Source of the DNA: Chthonomonadaceae bacterium
Lineage (GTDB): Bacteria; Armatimonadota; Chthonomonadetes; Chthonomonadales; Chthonomonadaceae
Reading direction: 5' to 3'
Assembly: GCA_027459665.1 (NCBI GenBank)
Contig: DAIDHN010000021.1
Span: 1-60,143, forward strand
Length of the DNA stretch: 60,143 nt
Below the pieces are notes generated by a model that saw nothing but the letters and a program-made list of their open reading frames with translations, was not told where the DNA came from and ran no database searches. The translations under genes were made by a program, and so were the position numbers. This document shows, one piece after another, positions 25,202 through 33,432 of the stretch (within the stretch, counting starts at the first letter, position 1; each line of letters begins with the position of its first letter).

Positions 25202-25700
25202 CCCTTGTAAAAGCTTTTTCAACCTGCTTCCCGATTATCTGGCAGGAAGACTGGCCCAAGAGCAGGTGGAGAGGATTGAAGCACACCTTGAAATATGCCC
25301 CGACTGCCAGAAAGCACTGGAAGCAGATAAACTGATGCGTTCTTTGCTGCAGCATGCGCCGCTGCCAGACACCGAACCCGAAAGCTTTGAGAAAGCAGTA
25401 ATTGCCCATCTGGAACACCCGCCCGAAAACAACGGAGGCATGGCGCTCTGTCTCATACAAATGCTGGCAGGTGCGCTGGCAGCCAGCGCACTGGCTGCGC
25501 TGCTGCTTTCACCTTACTTCCGCCTGCCTGCCACGCGCAATGCATGGCCAGAGCGGCACAAAACACTGCAGGCGAGCCAGCGCCCAATATCGCTTGAAAG
25601 CCTGCTAAAAATGCGCATTCCGCGTGCAGCGCTTCTCTGGACAGAACCCACTTCCCTGCCTGCACACGCGCCTCTGCAAAACATGCGCCCGTCAGGCTAA
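25194..25700 (+). CDS. Zinc-finger anti-sigma factor (ZAS type)
   Basis: 168 residues from ATG 25194; AGGAGG lies at 25182-25187 inside the sigma gene. A TTG two codons earlier is too close to that site. The first 50 residues form the anti-sigma domain with Cys 5, the helix ending L-L-P-D-Y-L-A-G, and H-x3-C-x2-C (H-L-E-I-C-P-D-C near residues 31-38), the zinc-binding ZAS signature. A transmembrane helix follows near residues 86-105, and a short extracytoplasmic tail of about 60 residues may sense a signal. It should hold the ECF factor at the membrane until a stress releases it. Confidence 0.85.
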   Translation: MFDPCKSFFNLLPDYLAGRLAQEQVERIEAHLEICPDCQKALEADKLMRSLLQHAPLPDTEPESFEKAVIAHLEHPPENNGGMALCLIQMLAGALAASALAALLLSPYFRLPATRNAWPERHKTLQASQRPISLESLLKMRIPRAALLWTEPTSLPAHAPLQNMRPSG

Positions 25701-25705
25701 CCGGT

Positions 25706-27550
25706 GTGGCTCAGCATGCATCTGAAAAACGCAGGTTTTGGCTGCAGTCTCCCCATCAATCGGGATGGCTGGCAGGCATGCTGGCAGGGCTTTGCCTTAC
25801 ACTTTGCTTTCTGCCTGCTGTACACACTCTTTTTCTTGCGCAGCTTCAGTTCGCGCTGCCGGCATCCCCTGCGGTCTTCTCTGGCCCCATTCCCTACTCT
25901 GCCAGGCAAATGCGCGTACTTAGCCGCACTGCAGACAAGTATCCCGATGACTATCTGCTGCAGGTAGGGCGCGCAACAGTGCTTTTCAGCGCTTCTCGGC
26001 AGCAAAGAAGAAAAGACCACACGCTGCTGCGCATGGTGCGCCTGGCAGACCTGTTTCCCCTTTCACCAGGGGTGTACGCCATGCTGGTACGCTATCTTAC
26101 CACTGACCATATGGGTGAGCAGAGTAAAACCCCGCTCAGCCCGCTTACTCTCAACCTGCTGGAACATGTAATTACCCGCGGCAAACACCTCGACCCCGAC
26201 AACGCCTTCTGGCCAGTAATGCAGGCTGCCCTTGAGCTGCGAGAGGGCAGCACAAGCCTCGCGCTGCGCGACTTTAGCGCAATTCGCACCACATCGCACT
26301 GGGATGCCTACCTGTATGAGCAGGTGATTGGCCAGTGGCGTCTTTATTCCCTTGCCTATGGCAACCATGGCGCTGCCCAAAAGGTCGCCCCACTCTCGAT
26401 GATTGGCTTTCCATATCTGCAAATTGTACGCCATATGGCTCTGCAAATGCAAACTATTGCAGAGCAGCGCGCCCTGCATGGAAAAACAGACCAGGCTGTA
26501 AATATACGACACCAAATTGCCAGGCTGGGGCAGATACTGCGCAATACCGCCCCCTGGTCGTATGAAGCCCTGTTTGGCACAGACCTCACTCTCATTGCTT
26601 CTACCGACAAGGGCGCCTCTACTCTGCATCTCTTTTATTCGGGCAGCTGGCCGCGGCTTGCACACCGCTACCTGGCTCTTCTGCGCAAGGCACACCGCAA
26701 ACCAGAAGAAGAATGGATGATGCATCAGGTGGAAAAATCGCTGCGCCTGCGCCGCAGAATGAACCTGGCACGGTACGATGCCTCCTATCCGGGGGTGCCG
26801 CCCGGTATTCCGCTGGCTCCGCTCTTCGGTCTCTGGATGACAGGAGTATGCCTGCTTCGGCAGCTTGGCGCCTTCGTACTCACAGCGCTGTTTCTGGCAG
26901 TTTTGCCATGCCTGCCCATACGGGCGGTGCGTATAGCGCTGCCAGTAGTTTTCGCTTTGACTGCCGCTGCAGCCCTGCTGTTCTGCAAAAGCATTGGCAG
27001 TGAACCTGTCGGAAGCGCCCTGCTTGTCTTCAGCGCACTCTCTCTGCTGCTCTGGCTGGAATTGTATGCAAACAGCCGTCGCAAAACAAACTGGGCAGGG
27101 CGGGGTGCACCGCGTTTTTCCCTGCAAAACCAGGAGGCAATGCTGATTTGCCTGCTCATTCTTCTGGCGGCAGATACTCTGCTGCTCTGGATGCTGCAGC
27201 CATTTCTGGCCTCACAGCACCCGGTAGCGCACCTGCTCAGCCTGATTGCAGGCGAGCAAACACGCAGTACTATCCTAGATGTACTCACAATGCTCTCGCT
27301 GCAGCTGGCACTGCCTCTGCTGCTACCTGTTGCACTTGCATGCACAACGCTGCATAGCAGCATACGCCCTCTGCATATGGCACAGAGAACAATGAAACAG
27401 ATGTTTCTGCCTGCCTCGGTAGCATTGCTTATACTCTATCTGCTTTCTGCTCAAACCACCCTGCGCCTCGATAACAGGGCAAGCAATGCCCTTTCACAAG
27501 CTGCGCTCAACGACAGACAATGGGTGCTTACCCATACTCCTGCCCAATGA
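25706..27550 (+). CDS. Large membrane protein of unknown function in the ECF operon
   Basis: 614 residues from GTG 25706, five bases after the anti-sigma stop. One hydrophobic helix near residues 18-42 is followed by about 330 residues of soluble helical sequence with TPR-like spacing. The C-terminal third has roughly six to seven membrane helices. I know no family. The spacing and strand indicate co-transcription with the sigma/anti-sigma pair, so it may be the sensor or effector of that system. Codon use and composition match the neighbours. No enzymatic motif is visible. Confidence 0.6.
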   Translation: MAQHASEKRRFWLQSPHQSGWLAGMLAGLCLTLCFLPAVHTLFLAQLQFALPASPAVFSGPIPYSARQMRVLSRTADKYPDDYLLQVGRATVLFSASRQQRRKDHTLLRMVRLADLFPLSPGVYAMLVRYLTTDHMGEQSKTPLSPLTLNLLEHVITRGKHLDPDNAFWPVMQAALELREGSTSLALRDFSAIRTTSHWDAYLYEQVIGQWRLYSLAYGNHGAAQKVAPLSMIGFPYLQIVRHMALQMQTIAEQRALHGKTDQAVNIRHQIARLGQILRNTAPWSYEALFGTDLTLIASTDKGASTLHLFYSGSWPRLAHRYLALLRKAHRKPEEEWMMHQVEKSLRLRRRMNLARYDASYPGVPPGIPLAPLFGLWMTGVCLLRQLGAFVLTALFLAVLPCLPIRAVRIALPVVFALTAAAALLFCKSIGSEPVGSALLVFSALSLLLWLELYANSRRKTNWAGRGAPRFSLQNQEAMLICLLILLAADTLLLWMLQPFLASQHPVAHLLSLIAGEQTRSTILDVLTMLSLQLALPLLLPVALACTTLHSSIRPLHMAQRTMKQMFLPASVALLILYLLSAQTTLRLDNRASNALSQAALNDRQWVLTHTPAQ

Positions 27551-27675
27551 ACCGGTAAATGTTAGGGTGAAACTGGTACTCTATTCATCCGAATATCTAC
27601 CTGTATCAAACAACGATGCTACCAGAACAAAGTACCTGCCCTGCTGCAGAATTCGGGAAGAAATGGTAGAAAGGG

Positions 27676-29820
27676 ATGGCAGTGACCGAGACGGATACGT
27701 TGAATAAACAAACAGGCATAACAAACAACAGAAATATTGCCCGTGTACTAAGACTGCGTTACTATCTGATCACGTTAATTATTGCTTTGCAGGCAGGTAT
27801 GGGCGCCATTATAATGAAGGGCATGGTTTCGTCGCAAAAGCATACTGCACACATGATGGATGTTGCAGACAAACAGCGCATGCTTAGCGAGAAAATACTG
27901 CTGCTTACATACCAGATGGATGCACCGCATCATGCTGCTGCAACGCGCACCACTCTTGCACATACATTGTCCAACTGGGATAGTCAGCAGTTGAGTCTGC
28001 AGCAGGAAAGCCGTTCACTCAATATTTACAGCACCCCCGAAGACAAACATCTTCTTGCAGGCATGTCTGATTTGCAGCACCAGATAGACAGGTGCGCAGG
28101 CAGCATTCTCATGCATGCTTCAGCAAAATCGCTGCACATGCTGAAGCAGGATCAGGCGAAATGGTACACACTCATCAATCATCTGATGTCTAGCTATGTT
28201 CACGACACCAACCTGCACACCATCAATATGCTCAGAATGATCTGGTATATATTTGCATGCCTCACTTTCACGCTGCTGCTTGGCGGAAAACTCATTTTTC
28301 ATTCTGCGCTAACCAATTTTGAAAAAGCAGACAAGTCTGTCCACGAGTATGCAGAACATACTGTAGAGCAGGGCAAAATACTGGAACAGCAGAATGCAGA
28401 ACTACAGGCCCAAAGTGAAGAACTGCAGGTGCAAACTGATGCGTTGTACAAATCGCATGAGCAGCTTGCTCTCACTGCAGCGCTGTTGCAAAAATGCCAG
28501 GATGCAGTAATTGGAGAAACAGCAGACGGCATGATTACCCATTGGAGCAAAGGCGCGGAAAATCTGTACAACTATTCTGCAGAAGAAGTAATTGGGCAGC
28601 ACATATCTATTCTGGTGCCGCCTTATCTGGCTGACCAGCTGGAGGAGATTGATGTACAGATACTACAGGGCAAACATGTAGAACAGCTTGAAACCTTCAG
28701 GCAGAAAAGAGATGGCACCCTTGTTTCTGTAATGGTATCTATTTCTCCCATCTACGATGATGCAGGCAAACTATCCGGTCGCATTGCCATTACGCAGGAT
28801 ATTACTGCAAACAAACAGGCGGAAGATGCAAGGCGCATTACTGAAGCCAGATTCCGTGCTGCCATGGAGGGCAGCATGGACAACTTTATCGTGATGGAGG
28901 CGCTGCGCAATGAAGCAGGAGAAATTGAAGACTTTGTATTTGTAGAAATGAACCAGCGCAGTGAAGAGTTTTTTGAACGAAGCAAGCATGAAATGTTTGG
29001 CAGGCGGGTGTGCGAGGAATATCCTATCACCAGAACTTCTGGCATGCTGGAGCGCTACAGGGAGGTAGTTCTGTCGCGTCAGGTACAGCAGGGAGATTTA
29101 ATATTTGAAGGCCGGCAGGGAGACATGCTCACCTATCACTTTCAGATAGTGCCGGTGGGAGACGGCATTGCCATTACCTTGCGAGATATTACCGACCAGA
29201 GATGGCTGGAAGACATGATTCAGCAGCAAATCATGCAGGTGAATGAGGCGCGAATTCAGCTCATGCAGCAGGCAGAAGACCTCGCAAATGCCAATCGGCA
29301 GCTGGGAGAGCTTGCTACCATAGACGGCCTTACCGGTCTGAAAAATCACCGTGCATTTCAAGAGAAACTGCAGCAGGAGCTGGAGCATATAAAAGAGGCA
29401 AAACAATCTCTCTCTGTAGTGCTTATTGATGTAGACCACTTCAAACAGTACAACGATACCTTTGGGCATCCTGCCGGTGATGATGTGCTGCGGCGGCTGG
29501 GCAGTATCTTGCAAAACAGCGTGCGCGGTTCAGACTTTGTAGCGCGTTACGGCGGAGAAGAATTCGTTCTGCTTTTCCCAGGGGCCGGCAGCGAGCAGAG
29601 CGTTGTGCTTGCAGAGCGAATTCGCGGTGCAGTCGCTGCAGAAAACTGGCCACTTCGAGAAGTCACCATCAGTGTAGGCATTGCTACCTGCGATGAATGC
29701 GGTTCTACTACGTCGCTTGCAATGGTAGAGCAGGCAGACCGTGCGCTTTATGTTTCAAAAAAAGCAGGGAGAAACAGGGTAACGCACAGCAACTCGCAAG
29801 AGATACCCCTGGCCGCCTGA
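27676..29820 (+). CDS. Diguanylate cyclase with PilJ-like sensor and two PAS domains
   Basis: About 714 residues. ATG 27676 lies directly behind AAAGGG; GTG 27682 would have better spacing, so the true start may be two codons later. Order: transmembrane helix near 32-52, an extracytoplasmic helical sensor with D-K-Q-R-M-L-S-E near 72, the nitrate/PilJ-type signature, a second helix near 190-210, a coiled coil to 280, a PAS domain (about 275-390), a second PAS-like domain (about 390-515), a short coiled coil, then GGDEF. The active-site motif is G-G-E-E-F at 626-630. An inhibitory R-x-x-D site (R-G-S-D, 617-620) sits five residues upstream, so product feedback is expected. It makes cyclic di-GMP. 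Confidence 0.92.
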   Translation: MAVTETDTLNKQTGITNNRNIARVLRLRYYLITLIIALQAGMGAIIMKGMVSSQKHTAHMMDVADKQRMLSEKILLLTYQMDAPHHAAATRTTLAHTLSNWDSQQLSLQQESRSLNIYSTPEDKHLLAGMSDLQHQIDRCAGSILMHASAKSLHMLKQDQAKWYTLINHLMSSYVHDTNLHTINMLRMIWYIFACLTFTLLLGGKLIFHSALTNFEKADKSVHEYAEHTVEQGKILEQQNAELQAQSEELQVQTDALYKSHEQLALTAALLQKCQDAVIGETADGMITHWSKGAENLYNYSAEEVIGQHISILVPPYLADQLEEIDVQILQGKHVEQLETFRQKRDGTLVSVMVSISPIYDDAGKLSGRIAITQDITANKQAEDARRITEARFRAAMEGSMDNFIVMEALRNEAGEIEDFVFVEMNQRSEEFFERSKHEMFGRRVCEEYPITRTSGMLERYREVVLSRQVQQGDLIFEGRQGDMLTYHFQIVPVGDGIAITLRDITDQRWLEDMIQQQIMQVNEARIQLMQQAEDLANANRQLGELATIDGLTGLKNHRAFQEKLQQELEHIKEAKQSLSVVLIDVDHFKQYNDTFGHPAGDDVLRRLGSILQNSVRGSDFVARYGGEEFVLLFPGAGSEQSVVLAERIRGAVAAENWPLREVTISVGIATCDECGSTTSLAMVEQADRALYVSKKAGRNRVTHSNSQEIPLAA

Positions 29821-29828
29821 TCGAAGGC

Positions 29829-29855
29829 AGGGGGGACAGGCTGGCCCGCCCCCCT
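29829..29855. terminator. G/C hairpin between convergent genes
   Basis: AGGGGGG at 29829-29835 pairs with CCCCCCT at 29849-29855 around 13 bases. It lies between the diguanylate cyclase stop and the end of the minus-strand KGG gene, where a two-way terminator is expected. No T-run follows on either strand, so efficiency is uncertain. Confidence 0.4.
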
Positions 29856-29866
29856 ATTCGATTGGG

Positions 29867-30133
29867 CTATGCACTTGCATTTTGTGCAGGACGGGAAATA
29901 CGCGAGCCTCCAATGCGCCCAATGGCTGACATATGCTCGCGGTTTTGTGAAACTTTGGCTCCTCCCTTTCGCCCTATTGCTGCCATATGCGCTCTGTCGG
30001 AAGAAACCTTTAGACCGCCCCGCCTTCCAATTTCTGCATGCCTTTCAGGGTCTCCATGCCAGCCGCGCCTGCTGATATGCTCGGTTGTTTCTGCCTGCAT
30101 ATCTTCCGGCATACTGGTCTTGTCAGGTTCCAT
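29867..30133 (-). CDS. KGG-repeat stress protein
   Basis: 88 residues from ATG 30133; AAAGGAG at 30141-30147 (minus strand) lies seven bases before it and decides against longer readings. The N-terminal 30 residues are polar and acidic. The rest is a run of near-identical 18-residue units starting G-R-R-G-G, G-R-K-G-G and G-R-I-G-G, with S-S-D-R-A-H-M-A-A-I and S-Q-N-R-E-H-M-S-A-I between. This is the stress-induced KGG (acidophilic repeat) motif of YciG/GsiB-type small hydrophilic proteins, which are induced by general stress. Neighbours give no operon context. A promoter was not found. Confidence 0.85.
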   Translation of the reverse strand: MEPDKTSMPEDMQAETTEHISRRGWHGDPERHAEIGRRGGLKVSSDRAHMAAIGRKGGAKVSQNREHMSAIGRIGGSRISRPAQNASA

Positions 30134-30385
30134 GCCTGTACTCCTTTCTTGCATATCAATTGGGTGCTGCTGCCTCAGTGCAGAAAATGCACCCTGGGTC
30201 TGCCGTTGGCAGGGCAGACTTGAAAAACATACCGTTTGAAATACTTTTTTTGTTCCCGCACCAATATTCGGCAGCGCTGCACAAAACAATATGCGTACTG
30301 CCACAAATTATGTACTGCTGCAGCGTGGGACCGCTTTTAACGTTTAGGGGAAAAGTACACGTTTGATGCAAAAAAGACTGCCGGT

Positions 30386-30802
30386 TCAGCCTTGCTGCTT
30401 TTTATGAGACTGAGCAAAATTTTCCATTAAAAGCGCACACTGATTCAGGCTTTCGGCAAAAAGGGTTCTTGTTAAACCGGCAGGCAGGCTCGACAGGGCG
30501 GTATCAATACGGTGCAGCAGAGCCTTTTCTTCCAGGCTGAGCGGTGCAGAGAGTTCTGTTTCTTCTTCGGGCAGAAAGCCTGCCAGCAAAAGGAGCGGCC
30601 GGGGGTCTGTTTCAAGCCCTCGCGCCAGTGCGTTTACAGCATGGGCAGTGCGTGCCATACCTTTCGCCAATTCTCCAACAGTTGCAGGCGAAAGGCCGGT
30701 GCGCCGTGCTGCCTCACGCAGCGAAAGCGGTTTGCCCTGCTCGCCCCGCTCCTGCAGCAATGCAGCTACTGCCTGCTGCAGGCCATAGCGGGCCGCTTTC
30801 AT
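30386..30802 (-). CDS. XRE-type helix-turn-helix regulator
   Basis: 138 residues. A lambda-repressor-like helix-turn-helix occupies residues 10-65: A-V-A-A-L-L-Q-E-R-G, then S-L-R-E-A-A-R-R-T-G-L-S-P-A-T-V and V-N-A-L-A-R-G-L. The C-terminal half is helical and has no recognised ligand domain. ATG 30802 overlaps the TGA of the cyclophilin gene (ATGA), and no separate ribosome binding site is evident, so translation depends on the cyclophilin message. It may regulate this small operon; its target sites are unknown. Confidence 0.8.
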   Translation of the reverse strand: MKAARYGLQQAVAALLQERGEQGKPLSLREAARRTGLSPATVGELAKGMARTAHAVNALARGLETDPRPLLLLAGFLPEEETELSAPLSLEEKALLHRIDTALSSLPAGLTRTLFAESLNQCALLMENFAQSHKKQQG

Positions 30803-31410
30803 TTTTTATGCGGTGCAGACTTGTGATTGAGAGTAAGCAGTTTTACAGTGAGTATGCGGTCACCCTGGCGAATGCTTTTCAGCACTTTCATGCCTTTTAC
30901 CACCTTGCCAAACACGCAGTAATTGCCATCCAGGCTTGCATTGTAAACCAGATTGATAAAAAACTGGCTGTCGCCGGTATCCGACTGCGGCTGCGAAAGC
31001 GCCATGGCAAGGGTGCCGGGCTGGTTGGTGTGCGAGTTTTGCTCAAAAGGAATGTTGGTGCCAGAGCCGCCGGCCCCCAGGTGATAGCGCGAAAACACTT
31101 GCTGATCGGAGAGACTGCGAATTAGACTGCCCTTGATTTTCTTGGAATTTGGGTCTCCGGCCTGGGCAACAAACCCTGGGATAACGCGGTGAAACAAAAT
31201 GCCATTGTAAAACTTTTCTTTTACCAGTTTCAGAAAGTGGGCCACGGTTTTGGGTGCATCTTTCTGATAGAGTTCAATGGTCATTGCCCCGCGCCCCTTC
31301 ACCTGCATAACAACCTCCGGGTTTTTTACAGAGGGTGCGGCAAATGCGGCCTGTGCCAGTGCAATGCAAAGGAATACTGCAGAAACAGAAAATGCTTTGT
31401 AACGGTTCAT
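30799..31410 (-). CDS. Secreted cyclophilin-type peptidyl-prolyl isomerase (copy 1)
   Basis: 203 residues with a Sec signal peptide (hydrophobic core about 7-22, cleavage near A-F-A-A). The cyclophilin core shows F-H-R-V-I-P-G-F-V-A-Q-A-G-D-P near residue 75, G-T-L-A-M-A near 135, and D-S-Q-F-F-I-N-L near 148. The catalytic Arg is in F-H-R. It catalyses cis-trans isomerisation of proline bonds in exported proteins. Q-A-G-D-P replaces the common Q-G-G-D-P, and about 18 residues (S-L-S-D-Q-Q-V-F) are inserted before the F-E-x-N segment. The adjacent gene encodes a close paralogue, so this is probably a tandem duplication. Confidence 0.92.
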   Translation of the reverse strand: MNRYKAFSVSAVFLCIALAQAAFAAPSVKNPEVVMQVKGRGAMTIELYQKDAPKTVAHFLKLVKEKFYNGILFHRVIPGFVAQAGDPNSKKIKGSLIRSLSDQQVFSRYHLGAGGSGTNIPFEQNSHTNQPGTLAMALSQPQSDTGDSQFFINLVYNASLDGNYCVFGKVVKGMKVLKSIRQGDRILTVKLLTLNHKSAPHKK

Positions 31411-31458
31411 GCGAATGCTTGCTCCCCGGCAGTGTGCCGTACATGGTGAAATATCAGG

Positions 31459-32145
31459 CTAACTGCCTGTAGTAAAAGAAACTATTCGGTCGCCCTGTCG
31501 TATTGCATCAACTACCTTCATCCCTTTCACTACACGGCCAAACACACAGTAGTCTCCATTCAGGCTGGCATTGTTGCCCAGATTGATAAAAAACTGACTG
31601 TCGCCGGTATCCGACTGCGGCATCGAAAGCGCCATGGCGATGGTGCCGGGAATGTTATCGAGGCTGTTTTTTTCAAATGGTATGGTTTGCCCCGAACCAG
31701 ATGATCCCAGTTGATACTGCTGCATTACCTGATCGGCTGTAAGGCTGGCAATGGCGCTGCCTTTCACATGTTTAGAGGAGGGGTCTCCGGCCTGCACCAC
31801 AAAACCCGGCACTACTCTGTGAAACAGAATGCCGTTGTAAAACCCTTGTTTGCAAAGCTGTACAATTCTGGCCACGGTTTTTGGCGCTGCCTTTGGGTAG
31901 AGCTGCAAAAGTATTACCCCGCGGTTTTTCACGGTGAGTTTCGCAGAGACGGCTCCCTGCTGATAGCGTGTGAAAGCAGCCTGTGCCTGTGCCATAGAAA
32001 CAGGGGGCTTTTTGGGTGCGGGCGGTGTAGTTTGAGTGGAAGTATCGCTGCTCGATGAGGAGCCGGGGTGTATGTACGATGAAAGAGCAGCCAGACCTAC
32101 TCCCAGCACAATAATCAATACCAGCCCTATAAGAGTGTTGCGCAT
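31459..32145 (-). CDS. Membrane-anchored cyclophilin-type peptidyl-prolyl isomerase (copy 2)
   Basis: 228 residues from ATG 32145, where AGGAGT lies about 11 bases upstream; an in-frame ATG 12 codons earlier lacks a site. An uncleaved-looking hydrophobic segment (residues 4-22) is followed by a Ser/Thr/Pro-rich linker, then the cyclophilin core. F-H-R-V-V-P-G-F-V-V-Q-A-G-D-P, G-T-I-A-M-A and D-S-Q-F-F-I-N-L are all present. It shares the unusual Q-A-G-D-P variant and the D-Q-V-containing insertion with copy 1, which argues for a local duplication with divergent N-termini (anchored versus secreted). It assists folding of proline-containing exported proteins. Confidence 0.92.
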   Translation of the reverse strand: MRNTLIGLVLIIVLGVGLAALSSYIHPGSSSSSDTSTQTTPPAPKKPPVSMAQAQAAFTRYQQGAVSAKLTVKNRGVILLQLYPKAAPKTVARIVQLCKQGFYNGILFHRVVPGFVVQAGDPSSKHVKGSAIASLTADQVMQQYQLGSSGSGQTIPFEKNSLDNIPGTIAMALSMPQSDTGDSQFFINLGNNASLNGDYCVFGRVVKGMKVVDAIRQGDRIVSFTTGS

Positions 32146-32248
32146 ATAAAAATGCACTCCTGATAAATAAGGTGTACGCATGCCATGCAGGCAATGCGAG
32201 TGTTACGAGCCTTAGTACGAAGAATACAGGGCAAAATATCTCCCCGGT

Positions 32249-33394
32249 TTAATGTGTATCCTGCCTTACCGGGTTATTGGCTATAGGAGACAGTATGCCT
32301 ATTCGTTTCAGCTCATCTACCAGTTTGCCAGCTTCAGCCAGCACCAGGCGCGCCATGCGCTGGGTTTCGGGGTCTTGTTTTTTTTGCAGAATCTGTGCAG
32401 CCGCGCAGAGTGACATAATAGGCCCAAGCAGTATTTCTTCATGCACCAGTTCATTGGGCAGATTTACACCCGGATGCTGCAGCTGATCGGTTTCCGGTGC
32501 TTCTACCCCCTCCAGCCAGCCAACTCGTACCGGAATCTGCGGCGCTGGCGCAACCTGAGGCAAGGGGAGAACAGGTACTGCGCCCTGCTGTTTTTCTATC
32601 TCAGTCAGTTCCTTGCGAATGGCCACATACAGCGGGGTATCGTCCATGTCTTTATCACCCGAAACGCCGTAATCATGGCGGTTGATGCCATAAAACATGG
32701 GGTCGGTTGTTGCGTAGTTCACAAACATCACGGCAATAAATTTTTGAAACACGTTGCGGTCAAACAGGTATTTGCGCCGGTAATTACTGTCATCACGCAC
32801 ACTTTGCAAAACATCCTGCAGCAAGGTGACAATAAATGGTCTGGGCGGGTAGTTCATAATCTCCTGCAAATCAATTCCTGCATTGAACTCATACTGGTAG
32901 GGCAGGTCGTTGGGGTCAGAATACCCTTCGGCTTCTGCCACACTGGAAAAAACATCCAGTTTCATCATGCTGTCGAGTGTGCGTCTCTGCTGCCCTCGTT
33001 TGATCATATTGACCACATACGCCTTGAATTCTTCGTAATCGGTTCCCAAAAAAAATGCTTTTTGTGCGTCAATGCGCTCACGCAGTTCTTCCAGCCTTCT
33101 GGTTAGGTTGCCGCGCGCGTCTTCTACAATTTCCATCATCTCAGCCCGCAGCGGGTCATCTTCTGCAAACAGGTCGAGGGTTTCAAAGGTAGTGCGAATC
33201 ACTGCAAAGTCATTGAGGCCGTCTTCAAGGCAGGGGTATGCAATGCCCAGTATTAAATCAGATGGTATATCTGGCACTGTGTCTGCATTGCGTATGCCCC
33301 GTTCGGGGTGCGCCATTGTATAAAAACGGTTTTTCGTGCGCAGGCTCTTTATCAGCACCACGCGCCTTTGGTCGTCAGTATTCATAGTTGCCAT
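32249..33394 (-). CDS. Conserved-looking protein of unknown function
   Basis: About 381 residues from ATG 33394; ATGs at 33385 and 33454 are alternatives, none with a clear ribosome binding site. The earliest would overlap the upstream gene by 22 bases. The protein is soluble, acidic, without signal peptide or membrane helix. A coiled-coil-like helix (about residues 75-115, R-R-L-E-E-L-R-E-R-I-D) precedes a mixed region with D-L-P-Y-Q-Y-E-F. A Pro-rich linker near 285-300 leads to a C-terminal helical part of about 80 residues. It follows an aminotransferase and a lipoprotein gene on the same strand. I do not recognise it. Confidence 0.6.
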   Translation of the reverse strand: MATMNTDDQRRVVLIKSLRTKNRFYTMAHPERGIRNADTVPDIPSDLILGIAYPCLEDGLNDFAVIRTTFETLDLFAEDDPLRAEMMEIVEDARGNLTRRLEELRERIDAQKAFFLGTDYEEFKAYVVNMIKRGQQRRTLDSMMKLDVFSSVAEAEGYSDPNDLPYQYEFNAGIDLQEIMNYPPRPFIVTLLQDVLQSVRDDSNYRRKYLFDRNVFQKFIAVMFVNYATTDPMFYGINRHDYGVSGDKDMDDTPLYVAIRKELTEIEKQQGAVPVLPLPQVAPAPQIPVRVGWLEGVEAPETDQLQHPGVNLPNELVHEEILLGPIMSLCAAAQILQKKQDPETQRMARLVLAEAGKLVDELKRIGILSPIANNPVRQDTH

Positions 33395-33432
33395 GTTCCA
33401 AGTACCTGTTAGCAGAAGAGATTGATGTGCGA

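Noticed and set aside
30361-30400. Terminator after the XRE gene (T-run on the minus strand)
   Set aside because: Six T follow the stop on the minus strand, but the preceding stem is only about four pairs, too weak to call.
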